Of a stretch of 64,000 bases of DNA, positions 29,208-39,938 are shown piece after piece. The position numbers and the translations under genes were made by a program. Each line of letters begins with the position of its first letter. Positions within the stretch are counted from its first letter, which is position 1. The DNA is from Gordius sp. MW1 (lineage: Eukaryota; Nematomorpha; Gordioida; Gordea; Gordiidae): positions 25,779,245 through 25,843,244 of the forward strand of contig OZ038528.1 in the NCBI GenBank assembly GCA_964036665.1, given 5' to 3'. The notes under the pieces are model-generated. The model was not told the origin of the DNA, did no database searches, and was given only the letters and a program-made list of their open reading frames with translations.

Positions 29208-29531
29208 AAATGTCATTGTTTAAAGTCGGTGTAATTGGATTGATAGCGTAGGTAGAGGGAAATGGAACGCGATATTTCTGGCTATAAAAGCCCATCGTCA
29301 GGGGAAAAAATGATAAAAATAAAAAAGGGAGATGAAGGCTCGAAAAAAAATAAGTAAAGTGAGTAAATACGGAGATATAGATACAAAAAAACAATCGAGT
29401 CTTCATCTCCCATTTTTATTTTTATTATTTTTTCCCCTGACGATGGGCTTTTATAGCCAGAAATATCGCGTTCCATTTCCCTCTACCTACGCTATCAATC
29501 CAAATACACCGACTTTAAACAATGACATTTA
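29208..29531. repeat. Long palindrome, 135-bp arms, Penelope-like end sequence
   Basis: Arms 29208-29342 and 29396-29531 are near-perfect reverse complements around a loop of about 53 bases. The right arm carries CTGACGA (29437-29443), a GGCTTTTATAGCC hairpin and GAAATATCGCG, the order of a hammerhead core. The left arm carries the same on the minus strand. The unit is related to the single copy at 12290-12440. Two head-to-head Penelope-like ends would give this structure. Confidence 0.75.
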
Positions 29532-29812
29532 TATAAATGGATTGAAAATTCTTGATTATTTATAACAAATGTATGACACCCTCAGAAAACCTCAATAATG
29601 TCAATTTGAAAAGATTTATAAGATACGTTAAAAATGTTTGGGCGAATGATAATGCGAAAATTCCATTTGAATTTTTAGATGCCATTTGTAATTATATAAA
29701 ATTGTAAATAAATAAACTATTAAAATTGCATTAATATATTTGTAGATGTTATAAGTGCAATTAAAATTAAAGTTACTTTATAAACACACATTAGTAGTAT
29801 ATTAATTTATTA

Positions 29813-29977
29813 CATGGGCGTACGCAGGGGGGGGGGACAGGCCTAGTTTACGAGAAAAAAAAATTTTTCAATGCAAAAACATTGACAAATTAAAAAAATT
29901 TATGTTTTGCCCCCCTCTAAATGAACTTTTAAACGTTTTGCCCCCCCCCCCTAATTCAAAACCTGGGTACGCCCATG
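29813..29977. mobile_element. Family A MITE, long-insert variant
   Basis: It starts CATGGGCGTACGCAGGGGGG and ends GGTACGCCCATG. ATTTATTA precedes it and ATTTATAA follows it (7/8). The interior variant (CAAAAACATTGAC, then GAACTTTTAAACGTTTTGCC) is shared with the copies at 47590 and 58753 and differs from the standard family A middle. Confidence 0.85.
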
Positions 29978-30539
29978 ATTTATAATTTTTAAGTGTATTA
30001 AATTGCATAGCATTAATACTATAAAGTACAATCTCCTCTAACTAATTAAATGAAGTTTGATTACCTAAATTAATATTAAACTTCTTAATACACTTAATGC
30101 TAGACAACAGAATCTAAATTCACTTTTTAAAAATATAACCAATCTTTAAAAGATTGTCAATCAGTCATAATGCATACAATGTCTTATAAAAAATTACAAC
30201 AATAATATTAAATGTTTTATTGTATAAAGCTAACAATATGTATAAATTTGTACCAGATTTTATAAATTTTTACAAATTAAATATCATTCATATACAAGTA
30301 TATTAAACGTTGCACCCAAATCTGGCTCCTTGAATATGGAATGAAAGTACATAATATTATTGGGGATGTGATAAAACTTTAAAACTAAAAAACATGTGGA
30401 AATTTGAAAATCGTAGCAGTAGCATTATCGTAGCTTCGGGATTCTGCGTTTTCGGTATTTAGCCTATATCCCCTGCATTTTAGATATTTTTCCTGCTACA
30501 ATTTGAAAAAGTTTAATTTAAAATTTTTCAAACTTATAC

Positions 30540-31480
30540 AAGTTATGGAGAACGAGGATCACAATTTAATTAAATTATGGACTTTGATAAAAACTGCAAG
30601 ACCGCCCAAAAGTATTTCACGATAAGCTATATGTTAAAAATTGACCCACCAATTAATTACACAAAGGCAAAACTTGACATGGTAGTCAGGTGGAACAGCA
30701 CCTATATAATGATAGAATAGGCTATTTTAGTAAGGCAGCTTGGATTTGCCTTTAAATTCCTCTTAAAAGGAATTAATATCCAACATTAAATGGGAACAAA
30801 TTGAAAAGGTTAAATTGATACTTTTTCCTCTTTACAGTGCAACTAATTTAATATCTAGGGGGCAAATCCCACAATTTACTTGGCATTACAAGTATATCAT
30901 AAACCAGCCATAGAAGATCATACTGTCAAAGTGGCCAAAGAGAAAATTGAAGATATATGGGATTCGGTAAGAAGATAGCCTTCTTAGAGAGTGTCGTCAA
31001 TTTAAGGCTCAAAATTTGAGTGTTTATCACCAGACATGGCTTGCCCTGTGGACAAATTAAAGATGACTTGAAAACCTATAGGAAGCCAGCCCGAATTGTA
31101 TCAACTAGCGAAGTATCAACACTGGATCGTCTATTAAGAGCGACAAGGCGAAGTACAAACCACATATGGCCTCCAATGTTGAGCCTTTACAATAATGTAA
31201 ATCGAATGATTGGCAAAATATTTTCTCTCTATATCTGGATCATTTACCCCGTGCAAATGAATTTTTCCGGAACCAATTTATTGATCACACACCAGCAATC
31301 GTTTAAGGAAAGTGTTAGGAAGATAATTTGTCTTAAAAGTTGGCTAAAAACGATTCTTGATTGTCTTAGACATATCATAGTTTTCTGTTCACCTTTAATA
31401 TTTTTATTTTCAATGTGTGTATTTTTTTTAAATATCTTTCAAATAAATTTGCCAAATGTATATGCAAATTTAGATTCATA
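30540..31480 (+). pseudogene. hAT transposase relic (BED/RICESLEEPER-like)
   Basis: The clearest piece, near 30640-30720, reads DPPINYTKAKLDMVVRWNST, the block before the conserved RWNST motif of hAT transposases. Later pieces include IPQFTWHYKYIINQP and, near 31250, EFFRNQFIDHTPAIV. Stops and frameshifts break the frame. It is the coding remnant of the insertion at 25840-31690. Confidence 0.55.
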
Positions 31481-31711
31481 GTACCCTTTTAAATGTGTTT
31501 TTTAATAATTCAAAAAACTTAATAAATGTTCGAATCGATTTCGAATCCTTTAATTTTTTTCGAATCGACTTCGAATCTTCATCTTAATATTCGTTGAATC
31601 TCGAGTCGAATATTTTTGTGAAAAATAAAATTTGAATCCGAATCGAATACAAAATATACTCGATTCGATTCGAATTCCAGAGGCTTAATTTCGATTATAC
31701 TTATATTTGGC

Positions 31712-31930
31712 TCAATTTTTGGGAGGGAATTCCTTGTCATTTGCAATATTCATAAGGTTCTTAAAATATCCTTTACACCTTTCCACCACTTCCTTTGGCT
31801 TGAAAATGATTTGACCCTTTTCGTTTTTGACTATTTTAAGAACTCCGACATCGCGACTTTTCTTCTCCCTTATCTTGGCCAATTTGTACATAAGCCTATC
31901 GCCCCCTTTATGGTTTAGTTTGTTTGCCAT
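31712..31930 (-). pseudogene. RTE linker between endonuclease and reverse transcriptase
   Basis: The frame reads KLNHKGGDRLMYKLAKIREK then KSRDVGVLKIVKNEKGQIIF and GYFKNLMN. RTE polyproteins have the equivalent YKIAK-RE-K-RD segment just before the reverse transcriptase. The frame then meets the insertion boundary at about 31690. Confidence 0.75.
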
Positions 31931-32586
31931 CTCGGTGTAGGCGGCTTTCTTCGCTATTGCAAGGGCCTTTTTTGCGGCCCTCTTTGCGTCCCTATACTCT
32001 TGATAATCCTCCGACTTCTTTGATTTATGCCACCGTCTATATAGATTTTTCTATCTTTCGATGAAATCCCTAACCGATTGATCCCACCACCATAGTTCCC
32101 TATTCATAGCTTTGCCTCCTTTGGTCTGTCCTAGAATAGGAATCGCTGTTTCCTTTATGATAGCGTCTCCCAATCGTTGTCTACGTCCTTTTGCAACTTC
32201 CTTGCACCTAAGAATGATTAGGCTTTTTGATGGTATTTTTCATTTGTCGACGTATCCTTTAGCCTATCATATCGAATTCGAGGTTCATAGACCTTTCTTC
32301 TTTCGGGAAACACTCTTCTGTCAAGATCCATAACAAGGGGACGATGTTGTCTGGCGATTTCTTCCCCCGGTATTACTTTGCAAACCTTGATGCTCCATAA
32401 GTCCTTTCGCCGTATAAGCAAATAGTCAATTTAACTAAAATGCTTCCACTTCTATAGGTCAAAATATGATTTTCGCGTTTTTTAAAATAGGTGTTAACGA
32501 TCGCCATGTCATATGCTTGGGATACTTAAAGAAGTTTTTCCCCTTTTTAGTTCTTAAGACCATGCCCATAGCTTCCATGATTGGGT

Positions 32587-33107
32587 TCATACCCGAGGCG
32601 ATCTTTTTCTACGTGAGCGTTGAAATCGGCCCCAATAGTTAGCCTTTCTTCCTGTCGGATTCCTTATATTTCCTTCTCCAATGAATCGAAGAATATATCT
32701 TTCTCTGATTCCATACATTGGGGAGCATACGCACATAACGGTTAGGAGGCCCATGGATCTGCAATCTTCACCCCCATTAACCTGTCGGAACAACGCTTGA
32801 CTTCCACCACCTTGTCCTTGAACGATACGCTTAGAACGATACCGACCCCGTTTCTACGATTTGGTGACCCACTGTTGAAAAGCGTGTATCCTTCTCCTAA
32901 TCCCCGAGCTTTCGTTTCGTTCCACCTCGTCTCTTGTAGGCAGGCGATGTGTACCTTTCCTCTTTTTAGCATTCGTGCGACCTCGATGCTCTTCCCCGTC
33001 AACTTTCCACATTCCAGAACGTTATTCGCATTCTTTCCACATCTAATTTCCTTAACCGCCTTCGTTGTGAGTTGGGCAGTAACCCTAGTGTATTTTTCAC
33101 ATTGCAC
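32587..33107 (-). pseudogene. RTE apurinic-type endonuclease domain, broken
   Basis: The frame at 33107-32742 contains NNVLECGKLTGKSIEVARML, CLQETRWNETKARG and NGVGIVLSVSFKD, the first catalytic blocks of the LINE endonuclease (QETRW carries the catalytic Glu). A frameshift near 32760 moves the rest to another frame ending near 32587. The domain would nick the target DNA. It is broken here. Confidence 0.8.
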
Positions 33108-33258
33108 GGGCGGGGTATGCAGTGCGCGTCGTTTGTGGAGGACACCCTAGCTTTTCTTGTAAGAAACTATTATGATTTTGGAGTTGGTTTTTATAGCCGG
33201 TTTCCGACCTGACGCCAACCCTCCACTTTGCACACGGACTTGGGACCGTCGTAAGTAG

Positions 33259-33272
33259 TCATCTGTAAGATT
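33259..33272. repeat. Target-site duplication of RTE element, right copy
   Basis: TCATCTGTAAGATT is identical to 24379-24392. It sits directly before (on the minus strand) the likely RTE 5' end, which starts CTACTTACGACGGTCCC. Confidence 0.75.
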
Positions 33273-33979
33273 ATAGCTAGGAATATGTACATCATAGTCG
33301 AATTATCGAATATCCTATCGCCCCCGTCAAAATATGTAGCATTATTAATACTAGGCAACAACTCTATACTTTAAAAGCTCATTTATGAAAAAATTTGTTG
33401 ACATTAATATAAAATTAATACATATTAACCTAGCTAAACATGTTAAAGTGTGCTCTGGCAAATGTTTACCCTTCTTTTATGCATCTATTTTCATGGATAT
33501 TATAGGCGATAGTTCCACAAGGTTTTCACATTTATTACTTGCATTTTGACTGTATATTTTTAAAATACAGGAAAATTAGACAATGATTTAGTAAAAATAC
33601 GTATAATATATAAGACAAATTGCACCATGTAATAAAAATAAATTATTATTCCAATATAAAATCATCAAGATAATTTTCCAAAAGGCTTATAATTTTTTGT
33701 TGATATTTGGTAATTTGCACTTTGGAAAAATATGGAAGAGCAGTTATTCCAATGGATTCTTTATTCCTTTCTACAACTACTGTGAAGAATTTAATTGCAC
33801 TAGGGCACCAAGATATGATGATTTTAGCTTAAAGTCTTCCTGTAAAACGTAATATAAGCATAAAGATTACTTGTAAAAAAACGTATCGCCGTAAATATTT
33901 TAAACAATTTATACATTCAAAATTAGATGCGACTCGGTCAAACCAGTGGACGGATGCAATATAGTGGCATTTGCTATCA

Positions 33980-34150
33980 CCATCAGTGCTTTTAACGTCT
34001 TTGTCATCTTGCCCATTCACTCACTTTAATCATTTTTGTGTATTTTCTTCGTTGCTTTTTGTATTTGTTTCCTGAAGATGGAGCCCTATGGCTCGAAGTA
34101 TAAAATTCACTTCTCCTCTGCTCATCTTATTAATTAAACCTCACCACTTG
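33980..34150 (+). mobile_element. Penelope-like end with hammerhead-like core
   Basis: CTGAAGA (34072-34078) is followed after TG by the hairpin GAGCC-CTAT-GGCTC (34081-34094) and GAAGTA. This resembles the hammerhead order CUGANGA, stem II, GAA. Flanking words (CACTTTA upstream, AACCTCACCA downstream) are shared with the 12290-12440 copy. It sits in the loop of the foldback. Confidence 0.5.
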
Positions 34151-34446
34151 TTTACAACAAACATTTTTACAATAAATGACAAAAACAATTTAATCTAAAT
34201 TGTAGCAAAATAAAATTGTATTAAATTAAAATCTTTTTGGTAGGTTAATATCGACGCAACTATTATTTTTATTAACACTTGTTCACCAGATAGAAATCAG
34301 AGACCACACCTCAAAAAATAGTGGTTTAATAAGATAAACAAAAAGATAACTTTAAATGAAGTACAAAAATCATTAATTGATTGTCATATATTTGAGTGAA
34401 AAAAAGCTAGTAATTGTTTAACAAAGTAATTTCGGCCAACAATTTG

Positions 34447-35788
34447 CAGGGTTTCTTTCAGGGGGGAGCCCGGGGGGGGGGGGGGGGGGGGTATTACCCC
34501 CCCGGGCAATTTCAAATACCCCCCCCCCGGAGAGTTTTGATTGAAGGAAGCATGAACTCAAGTTCAATAATGAAGTCATAAATTATATTAATAGGCTAAA
34601 ATTGAAATTCAATAAATCATTTTAATTTGTCAATAAAAAAAATATTAAATCGGCGAAATTAAATTTTTTTTACAAATCAGGTGGAAATCATTCATAGACA
34701 TTATTTTTTAACATCTGTGGACCCTAATTTACAATCTTGAAAGTTACAAATTATCTTTAATTAAAAAATATCAATAGGTAATTAAACATAAATAAATGCT
34801 TTTAGAATTATTAAATCACTATCTTACTTATAAACTTAAAAAGAATTATTATTAATAATAGATTCTATTGTTTGCTTTTTAGTGGTTTAATATGCTTATT
34901 TTGAATTGCAGATGTCTGGTAAATATAAAAGTACTCTTTTACACTACTTTAGTAAAAAGGAAGAGCCTAATAAAAAAGATGGTAAATATGATTTAATTTG
35001 GAATAATTTTAATTATGTATGGGTATTTGTGTAAATAAAATAAGACATGAATTTGTTTGTTTGTAATAGGTAAAGATGAGACTGAATTAAAAAAAGCTCT
35101 TGTTTTATCCCTTACTATGGAAAATTATGGTAATTTTTAAGCATTAGATATTTTAAATATATATAAGTTAAAGGCAGATATTATTCTGCTTCCAGCAGTG
35201 ATATTCACATGAACTCTGAAAGAGGCAAGAAAGATTTTGGTTTTAATATAGAAGTATTATATATATTTTCATGTTTTAGGTCAAGATGAAAATTGTAACT
35301 CTGTTGGAGTGGGGAAAACTGTCTCTTCTTTTTCTTATGATGAAAATGCTGGTAATTAAAATTATGCAAGTTGTTTTTATTTTATTAATATATATTGATA
35401 AAGATGAGTGTATTGGCAGCTCTACTAATTGCTCAGTCTCTGAAAGTGAAAAACATGGGCAAAATTTAAAACTTAAACCATCATATAAATTTATGATTTC
35501 ATGGACACCTAAATACAAATGGCTAATTTTTGATGAAGCCTTAGGTGGGGCTTTATGCTCTGTCTGTTCTCTTTACAACAAAAACGATTTATTTATTCAA
35601 CAAAAAACAAAGGGTGTGTACATTAATGTCCCGTTTACATATTACAGAAAAGCGACTATTTATAAATCACCAATAAAAATCAGTAAATATGATCCAAAAT
35701 GGTTTAGCAATTAAATTTTTTTTTACCCCCCCCCCCCCCCGGAAGTTGAAAATACCCTCCCGGAGCATTTTTTCTGAAAGAAACCCTG
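34447..35788 (+). mobile_element. hAT element, TTF-finger deletion derivative
   Basis: The ends are CAGGGTTTCTTTCAG and CTGAAAGAAACCCTG. Both sides carry ACAATTTG (34439-34446 and 35789-35796), an exact 8-bp target duplication. A run of 20 G lies at 34472-34491 and one of 15 C at 35726-35740, just inside the ends. It carries the 5' exons of a transposase gene only. Confidence 0.9.
34912..35714 (+). pseudogene. hAT transposase N-terminal exons (TTF zinc finger)
   Basis: A start at 34912 reads MSGKYKSTLLHYFSKKEEPN before a donor near 34980. Small GT-AG introns follow. The last open frame (35286-35714) has YKFMISWTPKYKWLIFDEAL then GGALCSVCSLY, the TTF-type finger that begins KIAA1586/ZMYM1-like hAT transposases. 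The RNase H-like catalytic region and the dimerisation domain are missing, so it can encode only the DNA-binding part. Confidence 0.65.
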
Positions 35789-36319
35789 ACAATTTGGATA
35801 ATGTGATTTAGTGTCTGCAACTATATTGCATCCGTCCACTGGTTTGACCGAGTCGCATCTAATTTTAAAAGTATAAATTGTTTAAAATATTTACGGCGAT
35901 ACGTTTTTTTACAAGTAATCTTTATGCTTATATTACGTTTTACAGGAAGACTTTAAGCTAAAATCATCATATCTTGGCGCCCTAGTGCAATTAAATTCTT
36001 CACAGTAGTTGTAGAAAGGAATAAAGAATCCTTTGGAATAACTGCTCTTCCATATTTTTCCAAAGTGCAAATTACCAAATATCAACAAAAAATTATAAGC
36101 CTTTTGGAAAATTATCTTGATGATTTTATATTGGAATAGTAATTTATTTTTATTACATGGTGCAATTTGTCTTATATATTATACGTATTTTTACTAAATC
36201 ATTGTCTAATTTCCCTGTATTTTAAAAATATACAGTCAAAATGCAAGTAATAAATGTGGAAACCTTGTGGAACTATCGCCTATAATATCCATAAAAATAG
36301 ATGCATAAAAGAAGGGTAA

Positions 36320-37252
36320 GTAGATAAAAAAGGTTTCCGTGCGGAGGAACAAATGAGCATTTAAACCTTATTTTTCGAACCCCTTTTTAGGGGCTTACTT
36401 AAACAATTTAGATTTTTCCTTAAAACACTGAGGGTTCTTTGTGCGCATAATAGGTCAAAATTGAAATAGCTAAAGCGTTATTTATAACTTCTCTGCTCTC
36501 CAAACAAATTTCGTATCACTAGAAAAAAGGGAATTAAAAGAGAGTTGTGCAGAAGGGAAAAATATAAATGTAATGTTTTGTCGGCAAGGATGTCAAACAT
36601 AGGGTTCTCTCCTTTTCCAAATTCCCTTTTGCGAGGTAATAAAAATTGTAGGGCATTTTATCTTCGTATGTCATGCGTTATCACTTTTCGCTAAAGGCTT
36701 GCGTGAGGAGTTGTTAAAACAAGGGGGGGGGGGGGGGGGGCAAAGAGTGGAAAAAGGGGTGGGGGGTTAGGTGAATAAAATAGGGGGGGGGGTAGCAAAA
36801 GTAGGGAGGGCAAGGGGCTAAAAAAGGGGAGGGGGTAACTCAAACTCTAAGCAGAGGGTCAGAGAAATGTATATATTTTTGGCCTAAAAGTTAGCCACCC
36901 ACACCGACAAAAATTCACAAGAAAAGGCACACAAAATTAAGAATCCAGTGAGACCTGGAAAAAGGACAAGATGGTTGATTTTTGGCCGAAAGAAGGGTCA
37001 TCATTTATTTTCAGGCAAAATTTTTTATTTTTTGCAGGGAAAATATAAATTTGGAGCTAAGATACCATGAATGCCAAAACCTGCAGGCACAAAATTAAAA
37101 ATTGATTTCGGTCTTTGGCCGGGGTCAGATAAAGTAGAAGTAGGCAACGGTCGGGAATTATTTAGCCAGTCTCGCAAGCTTCTGTTATAAAGCAACAACC
37201 TAGACAAATAGGCAAAAGAAATTTATAAACGAGAATAAGCACCAAAAATGAA
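36320..37252. other. Non-coding, G-tract-rich stretch
   Basis: 18 consecutive G lie at 36723-36740, followed by further GGGG-rich segments to about 36835. Otherwise there is no recognisable gene or element. Short ORFs here have no family signature. Confidence 0.5.
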
Positions 37253-37254
37253 TA

Positions 37255-37577
37255 CAGTCCAAACCGTTTAATTGCAAAACCTTGGGCCTGAAAAAAATCG
37301 CGATTAACCGATATTTCGCGATTAAACGATGGAAATAAAAGTATATGTACATTATATTAAATATTCGTTTCTTACGCTTCGCAATAAAACGATATTTTAT
37401 ATAATTATTTGGTTGATTTAAGGACTCGAAAATGTTTGTGAATATCCGATATTGTACTATTAAGCGATTTGTCAAACGATGTTTTTGTTAATAATATCGT
37501 TAAAGAAAAACAGCGGTTAACTTCGCGATTGAAAGATTTTTGCGATAATCCGATTTGCGATTAAGAAGTTTTGACTG
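37255..37577. mobile_element. pogo/Tigger-type MITE with TA duplication
   Basis: The ends are CAGTCCAAACCGTTTAATTG and, reverse complemented, CAGTCAAAACTTCTTAATCG. TA flanks both sides (37253-37254 and 37578-37579). The inside repeats CGATTAA and CGATATT words. CAGTC-type ends with a TA target fit the pogo branch of Tc1/mariner. No transposase is encoded. Confidence 0.8.
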
Positions 37578-37992
37578 TAGACCAGAATTTTGGTGTCTAT
37601 CAGAGACCAGATTGCCCGGCCCGCAGCCCAAACATGCAAAATAACTAAAATAATGGACGTATAGATCAGTTCTTAACCTGGGGGTCGCGAACCCCCTAGG
37701 GGGTCGCGAGAAGTTTGCCGAGGGCCGCCAAATTTTTTTAGAATAAAATAAAAATATTCAAAGAAAGCTTTAGAAAAATACTCACCAGGGGATTCGAACT
37801 CGTTGCCTTAAGATTCATTATTAGAATTAATAAATAATTGTAATTTAAAATCTTTGTTTAAAACTAAAAGTTTGCCGCAATTTTGGATACAAATTCGTGC
37901 AGAATATCCTCCATTATTTTCACAATTCAAAATTTGCTGCCTTTCGCTAGTACATATTTGTGTGAAAAAGGCTTCTCAACTATGGTGGATAT

Positions 37993-39938
37993 TAGAGGTG
38001 TGCACGGATCAATCCGATCCGACATCCGATCCGATCCATCCGAACTCGTCGGACGGATCGGATCAACATTTTAATTTTGGAAGTCGGATCGTCGGATCAA
38101 CATTTTATTTTAGTCGGATCGGATCGGATTTTCAAATTTAAAATAAACAATAATAAGTTCTAATTAATTAAATTAATAATTTATAGTATACCTTTTCACA
38201 ATTATCTTTGCATTCTTTTACCATTTTTGATGCCCAATACCACCTCTCACCTTACTTACCCTAATATATTTATCAGTATTTCCCTAGCGTTTTTCCCTAG
38301 CTAGACTTTCTTGTTTGGCGATTAGAGACCTGCAAAATCGATTTTTTTTAAGGCCCTGCCCGGGCCCGGAATTAAAATGCGGAAATAGGCCCGGCCCGGG
38401 CCTGTATTTTAGCATCTTTAAAAACAAGGCCCGAGCCCGGCCCGGCTCGGGACCGGCCAGGAATTTTAGTAATTGCAGAAACTTAATCAAACTTAATTTT
38501 GGTAAAAATTTTTATTAAATAATAAAACGCACATAAAAAAAAATTATAAATTGATAATAAAACTATTTTGATGCAAAAAACACAGGCATCAAAAATTTCC
38601 GTGTTTTAGATTTGTTCTCCTCTCTTCATAAATGCGGCTAGCTGACGAAAAACACCTCTCACTCAAGGCCAAATCAGGTGTCGAAAAAATCTTACAAAAA
38701 AGAGGGCTAAGCGCTGGAAATGACCACTGTGGTCTTTCGACAATCCGATAATTTTATTTTTTTTCTTGTTGATCTTTAACTTTGTGTTGGTGTCAGCTTC
38801 ATTTTCCTCTACATCTTTCTTCATAGAAGATGTTTCATGCCATATCCATTCTACAAAATTGGGCTATTGAGGATATGAGATCTTTTTTGATTTTTGCAGG
38901 ATTTGTAAGTTTTGTTAAAAGTGGCTTGCATAGGTAATTGTCCAATTTTTATTTTCCTGGACTTCTTTACAGCATTTATATTTTTGGAGATGGGTGTTCC
39001 ATATTTAGCATTATCAAAACTAACATAAATATTTCCTGATGAGCCAAATTATAGGATAACACATTCCTGCAAATCTTACAAAAAACAAAATTTATTTTCT
39101 TGTAATCTTTTCCATACTTCACTCTTTTCTCTAAGATTTTCTTTTACTTTATAAAATTCTTTCTGAATATTTTCAGCTATTAGCATTAGATTTTTTTTGT
39201 TCCATACTTAATTGTTTGTATATTAGAATAAGCGCGAAATGAATAAATGAGTGTTTAACAGATGCAATAACTTGTAATTAATTTTTTAAAATATTATAGA
39301 TTGTTTTAAACAGAATAAAAGACTCCTTAGACCCTTCTAAATTATTCCGGGCCGGGCCTATAATTTATAAATTAGGCCCGGCCTGGTCCGGAATTTTAAA
39401 GCCTAAAAATTTAAGGCCCGAGCCCGGCCCGGGCCGCCCGTGCAGGTCTCTATTGGCGAGAAAGAAGCTAGTGTCAATGATAAATCAGCATCTTCCGTTT
39501 CCTTTTTAGCACACGCATCTCTTTCTATCTCAACTCAACTCCGAAAATTATCAATCACAATCTCCCCTTTCCTTAGGGCACACGCGTAGCTCCTTTCCCC
39601 GAATTAAATCAGAAAATTTAGATTCTTTATTATTTTTATATGATAATATGGAATTAGTCAAATAAAATTTATATTTATTTCAGGTCTATTAAAATTGCTA
39701 TACCTTATTTTTATGTATTTTGAATTTAATCATCAATAAAAAGTTCTGTTCGTAAAATTTTAATTTATAAATTTCGGATCGGATCGGATCGTATCTAGAT
39801 TTTAAAAAACTCGGATCGGATCGGATCGGATTTAGATTTTAAAAAACCCGGATCGGATCGGATGGATATAAAGTTTTTCAAAAACCCCTCGGATTGGATC
39901 GGATCGGATCAAAAAAATTTGATCCGTGCACACCTCTA
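37993..39938. mobile_element. hAT element with GGATCGGATC-rich ends
   Basis: The ends are TAGAGGTGTGCACGGATC and GATCCGTGCACACCTCTA, exact complements over 18 bp. GTGGATAT is duplicated exactly on both sides (37985-37992 and 39939-39946). Both subterminal zones are arrays of GGATCGGATC and related words. It encodes no recognisable transposase and hosts another hAT at 38323. Confidence 0.92.
38323..39452. mobile_element. hAT element, GGCCCGGGCC-rich ends, nested
   Basis: It starts TAGAGACCTGCA and ends TGCAGGTCTCTA, the same terminal motif as the element at 26510. TTGGCGAT precedes it and TTGGCGAG follows it (7/8). Subterminal zones are made of GGCCCG and CCCGGGC words. I see no complete transposase frame inside. 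Confidence 0.85.

Larger units (their letters stand above)
26060..30464. mobile_element. Element with 36-bp inverted ends and FLYWCH fragments
   Basis: GGCTAAATCCCGAAAGCGCA at 26060 continues to GCTAC at 26095, and its reverse complement lies at 30430-30464 with few mismatches. Between them are two FLYWCH zinc-finger fragments. FLYWCH domains are typical of some MULE-type transposons, so this is probably a decayed MULE. No DDE core is visible and no flanking duplication could be matched. Confidence 0.5.
25840..31690. mobile_element. hAT-like relic inserted in the RTE ORF
   Basis: The RTE frame breaks at about 31690 (…NISIIEIK) and resumes at about 25840 (VLEIFQEDEIR), so this block is an insertion. 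Its ends are dense in GATTCGAATCGAA-type words in inverted arrangement and begin GCCTATGAGAA on one side and GCCTCTGGAA (reverse strand) on the other. TCGAAAT sits at both junctions. Fragments of a hAT transposase occur at 30560-31290. It hosts the further insertions listed separately. Confidence 0.6.
24393..33258 (-). mobile_element. RTE-clade LINE, split by nested insertions
   Basis: On the minus strand the order is apurinic endonuclease (33107-32587), linker (31930-31712), reverse transcriptase (25818-25062) and C-terminal region (24727-24393), the order of RTE-type LINEs. The 14-bp duplications at 24379 and 33259 bound it. About 5.85 kb of foreign DNA (25840-31690) interrupts the frame between the endonuclease linker and the reverse transcriptase. 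Removing that leaves an element of about 3 kb, a normal RTE length. It is therefore close to full length but inactive. Confidence 0.85.
33466..36319. mobile_element. Foldback element with 500-bp inverted arms
   Basis: Arms 33466-33965 and 35820-36319 are nearly identical reverse complements. They begin TTACCCTTCTTTTATGCATC and end GATGCATAAAAGAAGGGTAA, with only scattered differences such as GGCACC versus GGCGCC. The spacer of about 1.85 kb is mostly a later hAT insertion (34447-35788), leaving about 0.5 kb of original loop. Confidence 0.85.

Noticed and set aside
37783-37806. GGGGATTCGAACTCG resembling a tRNA T-arm on the minus strand
   Set aside because: No D-arm, anticodon arm or acceptor stem can be matched around it. 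It lies inside the ZBED5-like hAT.
38315-38518. ORFs rich in Arg, Pro and Gly at hAT ends
   Set aside because: They are translations of GGCCCG arrays in the subterminal regions, open on both strands.
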